Assembly (NCBI GenBank): GCA_963921825.1
Contig: OY997593.1
Span: 43,415,111-43,479,110 of the forward strand
Direction of reading: 5' to 3'
Source of the DNA: Erodium maritimum
Taxonomy: Eukaryota > Streptophyta > Magnoliopsida > Geraniales > Geraniaceae
Length of the DNA: 64,000 nt
In this document: piece after piece, positions 1 to 10,658 of the stretch
How positions within the stretch are numbered: the stretch's first letter is position 1
Layout of the letters: each line of letters opens with the position of its first letter
Notes under the pieces: model-generated
What the model was told of the DNA's origin: nothing
Database searches by the model: none
Seen by the model: only the letters and a program-made list of their open reading frames with translations
Program-made: the position numbers and the translations under genes

Positions 1-462
1 GGAGCGTGAGCATCGGACTTGGAACACTTTACGAGGTAGGGAAAAGTAGCTGGATATCAGCCTTGACTAGGGAAATTTATTAGTAGAAATGCATGTGACA
101 CTTGGTGGTGTCGTAGGATAAGTGAACTTATCGAACAATAAAAATGCATGTGACACTTGGTGGTGTCGTAGGATAAGTGAACGTATAGAACAATAGAAAT
201 GCATGTGGCACTTGGTGGTGCCGTAGGTTAAGTAAACTTACCGTGCGATAGGAATCACATGTGGGCACCTGGTTGTGCCCATAGGTTTAGTGAACTGATT
301 GTGTTTGTGTGTGGCCATGTGTGCCTGTGGGGTATTGAAGCCGTTTGTTGTTGAATGACTTGCTGAGTGGTAGTCAGTCGTGATGTTAATTTTGCTATTC
401 GCGGAGTATTGTGTGATATTTGGTTGTGATTGTGATTGTTCTGGTGATACCTGGATGAGCTG

Positions 463-942
463 TACCCGAGAGGTGTGTCGTACCTTCCGATGCGCGACCG
501 GTAAAGTGCCGAGAGCTGTGGTCCCCGTGAGGTGTGTCGTACCTTGCGGCGCGCGATTGGTAAAGTGTTGAGGCTTGAGTTATGCCCGAGAGGTGTGTCA
601 TACCTTCCGATGAGCGATCGGTAAAGTGTCAAGGGCTGTGGTCCCCGTGAGGTGTGTCGTACCTTCCGGCGCGCGATTGGTAAAGTGTTGAGGCTTGAGT
701 TGTGCCCGAGAGGTGTGTCGTACCTTCCGATGCGCGACCGGTAAAGTGCCGAGGGTTGTGGTCCCCGTGAGGTGTGTCGTACCTTCCGGCGCGCGATTGG
801 TAAAGTGTTGAGGCTTTAGTTATGCCCGAGAGGTCTGTCGTACCTTCTGATGCGCGATCGGTAAAGTGCCGAGGGCTGTGGTCCCCGTGAGGTGTGTCGT
901 ACCTTCCAGCGCGCGATCGGTAAAGTGCTGAGGCTTGTGGTT
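463..942. repeat. 120-bp tandem repeat, four copies, each made of two 60-bp halves
   Basis: The phrase CCCGAGAGGTGTGTCGTACC recurs at about 463, 583, 703 and 823, giving a 120-bp period. A diverged half-unit containing CCCCGTGAGGTGTGTCGTAC lies midway in each period, so the ancestral unit was about 60 bp. The array sits inside the LTR. Confidence 0.85.
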
Positions 943-1261
943 CCACGATAAGGTCAACCGCCTGGCCAGACTGTGTGTCGGGGAAAGTGTGTGGCGTAGT
1001 GCTAGGCCCAGCCGGTTTGCTACCGGAAACTGTGCAGTATGTGTGTTGATCCTTTGTGATCTTGCATGCATTGTATGTGTTGATATTGTGTGCATTTGCA
1101 ATTTGTACTGTTTGTGTTTGTTTGTAGAGGTCGTAAGTTCTGTGTTAAAGGGTGAGGTCTTGGGTTCGAGACTCATCAATAACCTACGGTGGTGATACAG
1201 CGCTTCTGTGTGAGGGTCTCACCACAGAGAGGGTTTAGGGTTGATGCGTTGTGTCGCCGTA

Positions 1262-1485
1262 TGAACTAGGTTTCCCCTACGTGAACGGGTTGTTTGAGGT
1301 TTCCCTCACGTGAACGAGTGGTTTGAGGTTTCCCTCACGTGAGCGGGTTGTTTGAGGTTTCCCTCACGTGAACGGGTGGTTGAGGTTTCCCTCACGTGAA
1401 CGGGTTGTTTGAGGTTTCCCTCACGTGAATGGGTGGTTTGAGGTTTCCCTCACGTGAGTGGGTTGTTTGAGGTTTCCCCTATGTG
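1262..1485. repeat. ~29-bp tandem repeat carrying CACGTG palindromes
   Basis: About eight units of GAGGTTTCCCTCACGTGAAC-type sequence. Six central units carry a perfect CACGTG (G-box core); the first and last are variants (CTACGTG, CTATGTG). Three similar single units with TACGTGATCGGG follow downstream (about 1480-1600). Confidence 0.8.
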
Positions 1486-2589
1486 ATCGGGTAGTTGGGG
1501 TATTGATGTTGTGAGCAATAGTGATTTACCTAGTTGAGAACATGATCCCCGTTTTGAGGTTTCCCCTACGTGATCGGGTAATTGGGGTGTTGTTATGGTG
1601 AGCAATAATGTTTTGCTTAGTTGAGAATATGATCCCCATTCGAGGTTTCCCTTACTTGAGCGAGTATTTGAGGTATTGATATCGTGAGCAGTTGTGACGG
1701 TTTGGTATAAGGTTTTGAGGTAGTTGTTTGCCCTGTTTAGATTGGTAAGTTGTTGATGCTTTACTAGTACGCCGTAATCGAATGGGTATCCGTGGAGGTA
1801 AGCGGAACGCTTATCCTCTTTACTACTTTTCCCGCAGGCCTCTGAGGTAGGGACGAGTAGCGAATACTGGTTTGGTTGCGGAAAGTTACAAGTAAACGCA
1901 CATAGGATCGTGTGAGGGCTGTGCTTTACCTTGTCGGTGTGACTAATGGAATGGTTGGTTGTTCGGTCTCTGATTTGGGGTCTCCATTACGTGTGCGGGT
2001 CTTAGATGGTTGGGGGAAAATTGACAGTGATTTGTGTGACAGTCGGGTTTAACATGTGATTTGGGGTAGTAGTCCTATGTGTTATTGTTTATTGCCGGTG
2101 TTCCCGGCATTTCTGCTGGTATGCCGTAGTCAGTCTGGTGTCCCATGGTGGTGAGTGAAACGCTCACCCTTTGCTGCTTTTCCTACAGGTACCGTTCGCG
2201 AGGCGGACTAGGAGGATCTCTCGAGGCTTGAAGAGCTGGGAGCGAGAGTCCGGGCTGTCGGGGTTGTCTAGCGGCGTACACTCATGTTTTAGTGTTCTTT
2301 CGTTTTTTTAATTAAAATTCGGTTGTAAAAATATTGTTTTGATTAATAAAAGTGGTTCTTTTAAAGCGGTTTATTAAACTATTTGAGACTTTATTTTACT
2401 TGCTTCACCGTTCGCGTTCCGGGTTCGGTTATACTAAATTCGGGGCGTGACACTATCCTCGGATACCACTATTATCACACTAAAGATTAACTACAATGCA
2501 TGAATAGAGGCGAATAGTTCGATACGGGTTGAAGGAGCCATCCGAGACCAGCGAATCGTGCGTGGGATCGCCCAAGAGGACTGGTTGTC

Positions 2590-2720
2590 GGTATATGTTG
2601 ATGGAGCCATATTTCAGGAATCAGATAATGTAGGGTGTGGTTCTATATGTCGGGACGAATAAGGGTCAGTGGTAAAAGGTCGAACGTGCTTCTTCAGGGG
2701 GCTACGTCGCCATCTCTAAT
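2590..2720 (+). pseudogene. RNase H fragment of a retroelement
   Basis: The plus strand reads VYVDGAIFQESDNVGCGSIC, then a stop in place of a later codon, followed by GSVVKGRTC. The VDGA...GCG.ICRD pattern is typical of the RNase H domain at the end of plant LINE or related polyproteins. The piece is short, interrupted and not attached to any other domain. I see nothing else in 2453-2838. Confidence 0.45.
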
Positions 2721-2838
2721 AGAGTGATAGCGCAAAAAAATAATCAAAGGGCTTATCAAAAGTCAAAGACGTAACGTTTACATATTATGCGAGAAATTGT
2801 TGTGAGAGATATGTATATGTGTGTGTGTATATATATAT

Positions 2839-3090
2839 GAGCTATCAAGTACAAACCTATTTTGGGGTCAGAACATATAACTAATATGGACCATTGCTTA
2901 CTCAGATCTGATGGCCACCGAAATTCAGGCTGGGTGGTGATTGATTACGAAATCAATTACAAGATATGTATTAATTAAAAAGATATGAATTAAATTTGGG
3001 CATTTAATTCTACAATCCAAGGGCCCAAATTAATAGTTTGTAGTTTTAACGAAAGATAAAAGTTTGTACCTCATAGTAATCCAATATTTA
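2839..3090. mobile_element. (TA)n-flanked inverted-repeat element, family A, copy 1
   Basis: The left end reads GAGCTATCAAGTACAAACC after a TA run. The right end, read on the other strand, gives TACTATGAGGTACAAACTTT before the next TA run. Both ends therefore carry a similar (A/G)GTACAAAC block pointing inward. There is no coding capacity. It resembles microsatellite-targeting MITEs such as rice Micron; the class is inferred. Confidence 0.6.
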
Positions 3091-4729
3091 TATATATAGG
3101 GGGCTATCGAGTACAAACCTTGTTTTCGGGTCAGAACGTAGAACCAATCTGGGCCATTGATTACCCAAATCGGATATCCACCGAAATTCAGGGGGTGGGG
3201 TGTAATAACCACTCCCGGTCAACGCCAGTCAAACCTGCGAAAAACAGGAAAATTTAATTTTTTTAAGACAGACACCTAATTGAACCAAAAATTGACCCCG
3301 AGGGTCATACCGGACTTAAGTTGACCTCGATATCGACCAAAGTGAGTTCCGGGGGACTCAGGGCAACTTTCTGATCAATTTGGGAAATGTTGACTTTTCG
3401 ATGGAAAAGTCAACCGAGCGACGTTTTGGTCCATTCGAGGACCGTTTTGGATCCAAAAAGCTTATCCGTCGTCGCAGCGGTCTTAGTTGAGCCATTTCCT
3501 TGTAGCCCGCCAAGTTTCGTAATTTCTTGGAAAAAGTGCCCGTTCGGGGCCCGAAACTTCCGAATTTCGCGAATCTGATTGGAAAATTTCTAGAAGATAT
3601 TTTCCAAAAAAGTGTGGGACCCACTTGACACTTGTCCAATATGTGGTGGTGTTAGGTTTTGCGGGGAAACTAAAGGTGAGGCCTTAAGGGGTGGCCGTCC
3701 ATATATCAAAAAAAAAGAAAAAAGAAAATAAAAGAAAGGAGTTAGTTTTTAGAGAGAGAAGGAGAAGGAGAAGAAGAGAGAAAAGAGAAGGAGATGGGGT
3801 TTGTGGCTACTATTCACGTCGTCTCCACCCTTGGATCGTCTCAAAGTTAAGAGATTCAAGCTCACCTCATCCTCCTCTTTGGTAAGCACCGAACCGATTC
3901 CCGTTTTGTTAAGTTTGGAATGTTAGGATTTGGTTAAGATGAGTAGTTTAGGGTTGAAATGAGGTGTGGGGAGTGTTGGAGACGTTTTGGAGACGTTTGG
4001 AGGTGAAGGAGCACGTTTTCCGGTGACCGGGAGCTCGGGAGGAGCTCCGGCCACCATGTGAGTGGCTGGCCGGAACTAGGGCCAGCCACCACCATGGTGG
4101 GCCGGGCCCACTTGAACGCTAGGACCCACGGCCAAGTTGGGCCGGGTGGGGCCCACGTGCTCGGGTGATCGGGTTTAGTGTTCGGGTGGTTTAGAACGTT
4201 CCCCGGACCATTTATACGCAACCGAATCGAAATTTGGAATTAAAATGCGAAAGTTGTAATTATCGGGTTTAGAAACTTTAAACGTTAATTAATTGACTCG
4301 AAAGTCGGAATTCGATTCCGTCGAGTGCCTAGGAACCCTTGAATTATTCTAAGACCGTAGAAACGAAAAAGAGAATTTTCGGAGCCCCGAAAGGGCGTTT
4401 CCAAAACCCGGGCAGATTCGCCATGTCGGGGAATCGGGCCTTTACCGGTCCTTTATCGACAATGTCGAGTAATTGGGAAGTTTGGGAGTGATCGACATTG
4501 TCGGGGTTACGTTTGGGCGTTAAGTTTATTGAATTTCAGTTTATTCCTGCGGGTTTAAAAGTGCCTTAAAATTGTGTTCTTTTAGATCGTGCTGCGGACT
4601 GAGACAAAGGAAAGCTAGGCGAGTGACTGAGATCACGCCAGGGCTTATTTGGGCACTTTTGGAGAACTTGTACGAGGTAGAGAAAAGTATCCGGATCTCG
4701 GCCCTGACTAGGGAAAGTTAACAGTAGAA

Positions 4730-5000
4730 TTGCATGTGACACTTGGGTGTCGTGGGTTAAGTAGGTTATCGAATATTAGAAATGCATGTGACACTTGGGT
4801 GTCGTGGGTTAAGTAGGTTATCGAATATTAGAAATGCATGTGACACTTGGGGTGTCGTGGGTTAAGTAGGTTATCGAATATTAGAAATGCATGTGACACT
4901 TGGGTGTCGTGGGTTAAGTAGGTTATCGAATATTAGAAATGCATGTGACACTTGGGGTGTCGTGGGTTAAGTAGGTTATCGAAGATTGGAAATGCATGTG
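4730..5000. repeat. ~52-bp tandem repeat, five to six copies
   Basis: Units begin ATGCATGTGACACTTGGG at about 4730, 4782, 4834 and 4887 and continue to about 5000. Only two to three units survive in the 3' LTR (10375-10540), so this block expands or contracts between LTRs. Confidence 0.85.
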
Positions 5001-5199
5001 ACACTTAGTAGTGTCGTAGGAGCAGAGAACTTATCGATGTTAGAATTACTGGAGGCATATGACCATGCCCGAAGGTTGATTGCGAACTTATCGATATTAG
5101 GAATACTGGAGGTAGATGACCATGCCCGGAGGTTGATTGTGAAACTGTTTATATTAGGACTGTTGGAGGCATTGGTTATGCCGGAGGTTGACCGTGTTT

Positions 5200-5700
5200 T
5201 ACTGTTGTGTCTTGGGTGGCCATGAGTGCCCGTGGGGTTGTTGAACCCGTGTCTTTACTGTTGGTGTGTCTTGGGTGGCCATAAGTTTCCGTGGGGTTGT
5301 TGAACCCGTGTCTTTACTGTTGGTGTGTCTTTGGTGGCCATGAGTGCCCGTGGGGTTGTTGAACCCGTGTCTTTACTGTTGGTGGGTCTTGGGAGGCCGT
5401 GAGTGCCTGTGGTGTTGTTGAGCCCGTGAGTTACTGTTGGTGTGTCTTAGGAGGCCGTGAGTACCCGTGGGGTTATTGAGCCCGTGAGTTACTGTTGGTG
5501 TGTCTTCGGAGGCCGTGAGTGCCCGTGGGGTTGTTGAACCCGTGTCTTTACTGTTGGTGGGTCTTGGGAGGCCGTGAGTGCCCGTGGGGTTGTTGAGCCC
5601 GTGAGTTACTGTTGGTGTGTCTTGGGAGGCCGTGAGTGCCCGTGATTTACTATTGGTGTCTTGTGTGGCCATGAGTGCCTATGGAGTGTTGAACCTGTGT
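5200..5700. repeat. ~60-69-bp tandem repeat, about seven copies
   Basis: Units contain GTGTCTTGGGTGGCCATGAG or the variant GTCTTGGGAGGCCGTGAGTG, followed by a GGGGTTGTTGAACCCGTG block. The GGGTTGTTGAACCC part can fold into a short stem in each unit. The matching array in the 3' LTR is at 19200-19700. Confidence 0.8.
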
Positions 5701-5744
5701 TGTTGTTGTTTGTTGAACTTGCTTGTGATTGTGATTGTGGTTAC

Positions 5745-6005
5745 CTGAGTGAGAGAGGTTATTGAGACAGGTCGACCGCCTGGCCCGACTTTGTGTCGGG
5801 GAAGCGCGTGAGTGAGAGAGGTTACTGAGACAGGTCGACCGCCTGGCCTGAGTGGTTCGGCAAAGCGCGTGAGTGAGAGAGGTTACTGAGACAGGTCGAC
5901 CGCCTGACATGAGTGGTTCGGCAAAGCGCGTGAGTGAGAGAGGTTACTGAGACAGGTCGACCGCCTGGCCTGAGTGGTTCGGCAATGCGCGTGAGTGAGG
6001 GAGGT
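5745..6005. repeat. 61-bp tandem repeat, four copies
   Basis: Units read GTGAGTGAGAGAGGTTACTG and then AGACAGGTCGACCGCCTGGC. Each carries the palindrome GGTCGACC, which is conserved apart from point changes. The counterpart in the 3' LTR is 19765-20030. Diverged units lie in reverse orientation at about 40080-40340. Confidence 0.8.
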
Positions 6006-6580
6006 TACTGAGCAGCTGGTATGCGATCCTTTGTGATCTTGTTTGTTGTGCGATCCTTTGTGATCTTGGGTGTTGTGTGGTGGTCTTTTGAGTTCTTGGA
6101 AGAGGTCTTGATCGTGTTGTTGGGTCTGCTTTACGTGTCAGAGTGTTGAGTCAGTCGAGGAAGGTAACAGTGGGTATGTGTCAGTCGGAGTACTTGGGTT
6201 GGGGATAGTGATCCCCGGTGTTAAGTTTGTTGTAGGTGTTACCGGCATTGTCTGCTAATTATGTCGTAGTCAGTCTGTTATCCGTGGTGGTGAGCGAACG
6301 CTCACCCCTAGCTGCTTTTCCTACAGGTACCGGTCGCAGGTTGGACTAGGTGAGCTTCTGAAGCTTGAAGAGCTAGGAGCGGGATTTTGGGTTTTACTTT
6401 TGAGTCTAGTAACGGATACCTTGTTTTGTCCACTTGTTGGGACTTATGTTGAGTTGTAAATATTATTTGTTGATAAAATGGTTGTTTTAAAGTGATTTAT
6501 GTAAAAGGTTTCAAAATGGTTTATTGTTTCAAAACGTTCGCGTCCCGAGTTCGGTATACTGAAATTGGGGCGTGACAGCT

Positions 6581-6592
6581 TGGTATCAGAGC
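6581..6592 (+). promoter_or_regulatory. Primer-binding site (initiator-Met tRNA type)
   Basis: TGGTATCAGAGC lies three bases after the 5' LTR end. This is the standard plant retrotransposon site complementary to the 3' end of initiator methionine tRNA, where minus-strand DNA synthesis starts. Confidence 0.9.
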
Positions 6593-7430
6593 TCGAGGTT
6601 TCACACCTCGGACTGTACGTCAATTAGGTGGGGAGAGTCGAGTCAGTTAAGTCCCGTCGTGCGTTGGGTACGCAAGTCGGAACCCGTGTGTACACCCGTA
6701 GTGGTTTGAGTCTTGTTTGTGATTGTGCGTACGTGTAGTGTTTGATTGCTGGTGTGCTGATTGTTTGTTGCTGCGTGAAACGTTTTTAAGCTGTCGCGAC
6801 TCAACTCAGGAGCTCTTGTAGTCGAACGTGACGGTGCTGATATCCAGTCGGTACAACGTAGTTCGGGGACGCCTGGACCGGGTTGTAACTACGTGATGTC
6901 AAGTATGAGGTTTTAAAATGAAAAGGGGAAAGTTTTAAAATTGACTGGCCCGGTGGGCGTGTTTGATTTTGATTGGCCCTGTGGGCGTGTTTTGATCTTT
7001 ATTGGCCCGGTGGGCAAGGTTCGACTTTGGTTGGCCCGGTGAGCGGGTGTCGTTGTGGTTGTTGTTGTTGTTGTTTGGCCGGGTTGGCTTATGATTGAGG
7101 TTGGGAGACTTGGATTTGGTCTTGATTTGTTGTACGTGTGTTGTTAAATTGTTGGTCGAGTGTGTGTGTCGTCCAAGGTTTCTCTTTGAGGTAAAAAAAA
7201 GGAGTAAGGGTCGAGTTCAAGACGTTTTTGGAAAACTGGCATGCGCGAGAGTCACGGATCCTGTCACGGATCCGTGACAGATCAGAGGGTTTTGGCCATT
7301 TTAGGGCCTTTGTCACGGCACCGTGACCCCAACCGTGACGGGGTCTATCACGGGTCCGTGACCCTGGCTTTTTCACCTTCGTGTTTACGCAGTTGTCGTG
7401 TTGTGGTTGCGTGACTTGGTTCACGTTTGT
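6593..7430 (+). other. Non-coding leader of the gypsy element
   Basis: No gag-like reading frame is visible. The stretch holds a short degenerate repeat of TTGGCCCGGTGGGCG-type sequence (6940-7050). It also holds a cluster of GTCACGG inverted repeats at 7250-7370, including a perfect 20-bp palindrome at 7261-7280. The gag gene expected here has been lost or replaced. Confidence 0.6.
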
Positions 7431-7860
7431 GCGGTCTATTTGAGGTCTCTTTACGTATTATTATAACTAAAGTGTTGATAGTGTGAGCATTGGTGTTTGC
7501 TTAGTTGAGAGCGTGATCACCGTCTTGAGGTTTTCCCTACGTGATCGGGTAATTGGGTTATTGAGGTTGTGAGCAATAGTGGTTTACTGAATTGAGGACG
7601 TGTTTCTCGTGTCAAGGTTTATCTTACTTAAGTGAGTACTTGAGGTGTTGATAGCGTGAGCAGTGTGACGTTTGGCATCAGGTTTTGAGGTAGTGGTCTG
7701 CCCTGGTTAGATTGGTAAGTCTTTAGTGCTTTACTAGTATGCCATAATCGAACGGGTGTCCGTGGAGGTGAGCATAACGCTCATCCCCTTTACTACTTTT
7801 CCCGCAAGGGACGAGTAGCGAACACTGGTTTGGTTGCGGAAAGTTATAAGTAAATGCCTA
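7430..7860 (+). repeat. LTR-derived segment inside the gypsy interior
   Basis: This closely follows 1480-1880 of the LTR at the window start: the TACGTGATCGGGTAATTGGG units, TTTGAGGTAGTGGTCTGCCC, GCTTTACTAGTATGCC, then a hairpin (GGAGGTGAGC..GCTCATCC) and CTACTTTTCCCGCA. A piece of a sister LTR has therefore become part of the internal region, probably by template switching or an old insertion plus deletion. Confidence 0.65.
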
Positions 7861-7935
7861 GAGGACCGTGTGAGGGTTGCACTAGACCTTACCAGAGTGA
7901 CTAATGGAGTGGGTGTTCGGTCTCCGATTTGGGCG

Positions 7936-8365
7936 TCAGTTTTGTTGGATACACTTGTTTGTTCGTCGAGTTGTGCTGAGAGGTTGGGACTGAGTTTAGA
8001 GCCGTTGAGTCCACCTTTGCGTCTGGACACGCCGGTTGGTGGTGGGGTGGTGTTGACTAGGGTCTGTCGTGCCTGCAGAGTTGAAGAATCGAACCGATGC
8101 AGGAGGTTCGGGAGAGGGCTCAGGAGCCCTGATGCTGGATCGAGTCCTCACCCCGAGGATCGGGTATGTTCGGTGTTGGTAGGCACGATGACGGTAGTGG
8201 AGCGAGGTCTTAGAAAGACTACGAGGATCCGTGAGGATCGGCAGCGACTGAGCTTGTGCGTGTATCCGTGGGAAGGATACTTACGAAATGACAACCTTTG
8301 AAAGTAATCTTGGGAATGGATTGGCTGGCGAAGTGCCGGGCCAATACCGATGGTTACTGGCGACG
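7936..8365 (+). pseudogene. Ty3/gypsy aspartic protease remnant
   Basis: The frame at 7834-8301 contains AERLGLSLEPLSPPLRLDTP followed by VGGGVVLTRVCRACRVE. A second piece (about 8305-8345) reads VILGMDWLAKCRAN, the ILG-type C-terminal motif of gypsy proteases. In an intact element these pieces are nearly contiguous. Here about 200 bp of unrelated sequence separates them, and the catalytic D-S/T-G-A part is absent. It is certainly inactive. The long open frame is fortuitous and not a new gene. Confidence 0.7.
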
Positions 8366-8389
8366 AGCTGCGAGAGTCGCATCATTCGC

Positions 8390-8710
8390 GTCTGACAGTG
8401 CACGTGGGTAGCACTAAGAGGAGCGCGACATCAGGTGGCATGTCTAGTGGAGCGGGATGCGGAGAGCGGTCGCGGAGTTGATATCGCGATGCCTCACTCA
8501 TCGGCAGGTGAGAGCCAAACAACAGTGTCCCGCTGGATTATTGCAGCCACTGCGGGTTGCACAGTGGAAATGGGGGCACGTCACGATGGTTTTCGTGAGC
8601 GGTTAGCCGAGTTCGCCTACAAAAACAGCTTCCAGGCCAGTATCATGATGGCACCGTTCGAAGCGTTGTGTGGTAGGCCGTGTCGATCGCCGTGTGCTGG
8701 GCAGAAGTGA
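8390..8710 (+). pseudogene. Ty3/gypsy integrase remnant
   Basis: Pieces in two frames. HVGSTKRS resembles the start of the HHCC finger region. LLQPLRVAQWKWGHVTM (about 8540-8600) and LAEFAYKNSFQASIMMAPFE (about 8610-8670), followed by ALCGRPCRSP, match the integrase core and the post-core FAYN...GMAPFEALYGR signature. The reverse transcriptase and RNase H that should lie between protease and integrase are missing altogether. It ends about 170 bp before the polypurine tract. Confidence 0.75.
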
Positions 8711-8862
8711 GAACTGAGGGTTATTGGGTCTAGAACTAGATCGAGAAACATCAGAGTCGGTAGGAGCTATGCTGACAGACGGCGCCGACTTCTCGAGTCA
8801 GCAGTCGGTGACCACGTATCCTTGGAGGCGAGTCTGTCTTAAATTTCGTGGACGAAATTCCT

Positions 8863-8877
8863 TTAAGGGGGGTAGAC
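8863..8877 (+). promoter_or_regulatory. Polypurine tract of the gypsy element
   Basis: TTAAGGGGGGTAGAC directly precedes the TG of the 3' LTR, in the position used to prime plus-strand DNA. The same arrangement (AAGGGGGAC before TGTAATATCC) is seen in reverse orientation at 42274-42290. Confidence 0.85.
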
Positions 8878-10658
8878 TGTAATAACCACTCCCGGTCAAC
8901 GCTAGTCAAACCTGCGAAAACAGGAAAATTTAAAAATTTTAAGACAGACACCTAATTGAACCAAAAATTGACCCCGAGGGTCATACCGGACTTAATTTGA
9001 CCCCAAAGTGAGTTCCGGGGGACTCAGGGCAACTTTCTGATCAATTTGAGAAATGTTGACTTTTCGCTGGAAAAGTCAACCGAGTTTTGGTCCATTCGAG
9101 GACCGTTTTGGATCCAAAAAGCTTAGCTGTCGTCACAACGGTCTTAGTTGAGCCATTTCCTTGTAGCCCGCCAAGTTTCGTAATTTCTTGGAAAAAGTGC
9201 CCGTTTGGGGTCCGAAACATCCGAATTTCGCGAATCTCAAAAAGGTGTGGGACCCACTTGACACTTGTCCAATATGTGGTGGTGTTAGGTTTTGCGGGGA
9301 AACTAAAGGTGAGGCCTTAAGGGGTGGTCGGCCATATATCAAAAAAAAGAAAAAAGAAAATAAAAGAAAGGAGTTAGTTTTTAGAGAGAGAAGGAGAAGG
9401 AGAAGAAGAGAGAAAAGAGAAGGAGATGGGGTTTATGGCTACTATTCACGTCGTCTCCACCCTTGGATCGTCTCAAAGTTAAGAGATTCAAGCTCACATC
9501 ATCCTCCTCTTTGGTGAGCACCGAACCGATTCCCGTTTTGTTAAGTTTGGAATGTTAGGGTTTGGTTAAGATGAGTAGTTTAGGGTTGAAATGAGGTGTG
9601 GGGAGTGTTGGAGACGTTTGGAGGTGAAGGAGCACGTTTTCCGGTGACCGGGAGCTCGGGAGGAGCTCCGGCCACCATATAGGGTGGCCGGCCACCATGT
9701 GAGGTGGCTGGCCGGAACTAGGGCCGGCCACCACCATGGTGGGCCGGGCCCACTTGAACGCTAGGACCAACAGCCAAGTTGGGCCGGGTGGGGCCCACGT
9801 GCTCGGGTGATCGGGTTTAGTGTTCGGGTGGTTTAGAACGTTCCCCGGACCATTTATCCGCAACCGAATTGAAATTTGGAATTAAAATGCGAAAGTTGTA
9901 ATTATTGGGTTTAGAAACTTTAAACGTTAATTAATTGACTCGGAAGTCGGAATTCGATTCCGTCGAGTGCCTAGGAACCCTTGAATTATTCTAAGACCGT
10001 AGAAACGAAAACGAGAATTTTCGGAGCCCCGGAAGGGCGTTTCCAAAACCCGGGCAGATTCGCCATGTCGGGCGAATCGGGCCTTTACGGGTCCTTTATC
10101 GACAATGTCGAGTAATTGGGAAGTTTGGGAGTGATCGACATTTTCGGGGTTACATTTGGGCGTTAAGTTTATTGAATTTCAGTTTATTCCTGCGGGTTTA
10201 AAAGTGCCTTAAAATTGTGTTCTTTTAGATCGTGCTGCGGACCGAGACAAAGGAAAGCTAGGCGAGTGACTGAGATCACGCCAGGGCTTATTTGGGCACT
10301 TTTGGAGAACTTGTACGAGGTAGGGAAAAGTAGCCGGATCTCGGCCCTGACTAGGGAAAGTTAACAGTAGAATTGCATGTGACACTTGGGTGTCGTGGGT
10401 TAAGTAGGTTATCGAATATTAGAAATGCATGTGACACTTGGGTGTCGTGGGTTAAGTAGGTTATCGAATATTAGAAATGCATGTGACACTTGGGGTGTCG
10501 TGGGTTAAGTATGTTATCGAAGATTTGAAATGCATGTGACACTTAGTAGTGTCGTAGGAGCAGAGAACTTATCGATGTTAGAATTACTGGAGGCATATGA
10601 CCATGCCCGGAGGTTGATTGCGAACTTATCGATATTAGGAGTACTGGAGGCAGATGAT

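Larger units (their letters stand above)
1..2452 (+). mobile_element. 3' part of a long Ty3/gypsy-type LTR (solo or 3' LTR, cut by window start)
   Basis: The segment ends in GGGGCGTGACA, the same 3' end as the complete LTRs at 3201-6577 and 8878-20598. It shares with them the opening block (GCATGTGACACTTGG units at 90-250), the hairpin GGTGAG..CTCACC with pyrimidine tract near 2150-2190, and the closing TTCGCGTTCCGGGTTCGG stretch. No primer-binding site follows base 2452, so it is a solo or 3' LTR rather than a 5' LTR. The element start lies outside the window. It has no coding capacity; the open frames here come from tandem repeats. Confidence 0.8.
3201..6577 (+). repeat. 5' LTR of the gypsy element (3377 bp)
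   Basis: Bounded by TG and CA, with the primer-binding site three bases downstream. Parts in order: a conserved opening block; a GA-rich tract at 3745-3795; a GC-rich part at 4010-4170; a ~52-bp repeat block at 4730-5000; a ~62-69-bp block at 5200-5690; a 61-bp block at 5745-6005; a hairpin with pyrimidine tract at 6290-6330; and the closing CGTGACA. It is longer than the element's own interior. It carries no coding capacity. Confidence 0.9.

Noticed and set aside
463..6005. Regular direct repeats resembling a CRISPR array
   Set aside because: Repeats are contiguous with no unique spacers, lie in plant LTRs, and have no cas genes nearby.
7834..8301. 155-codon open frame on the plus strand as a new gene
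   Set aside because: Its middle is a gypsy protease remnant, it has no regulatory context, and the rest is the GC-rich interior of a defective element.
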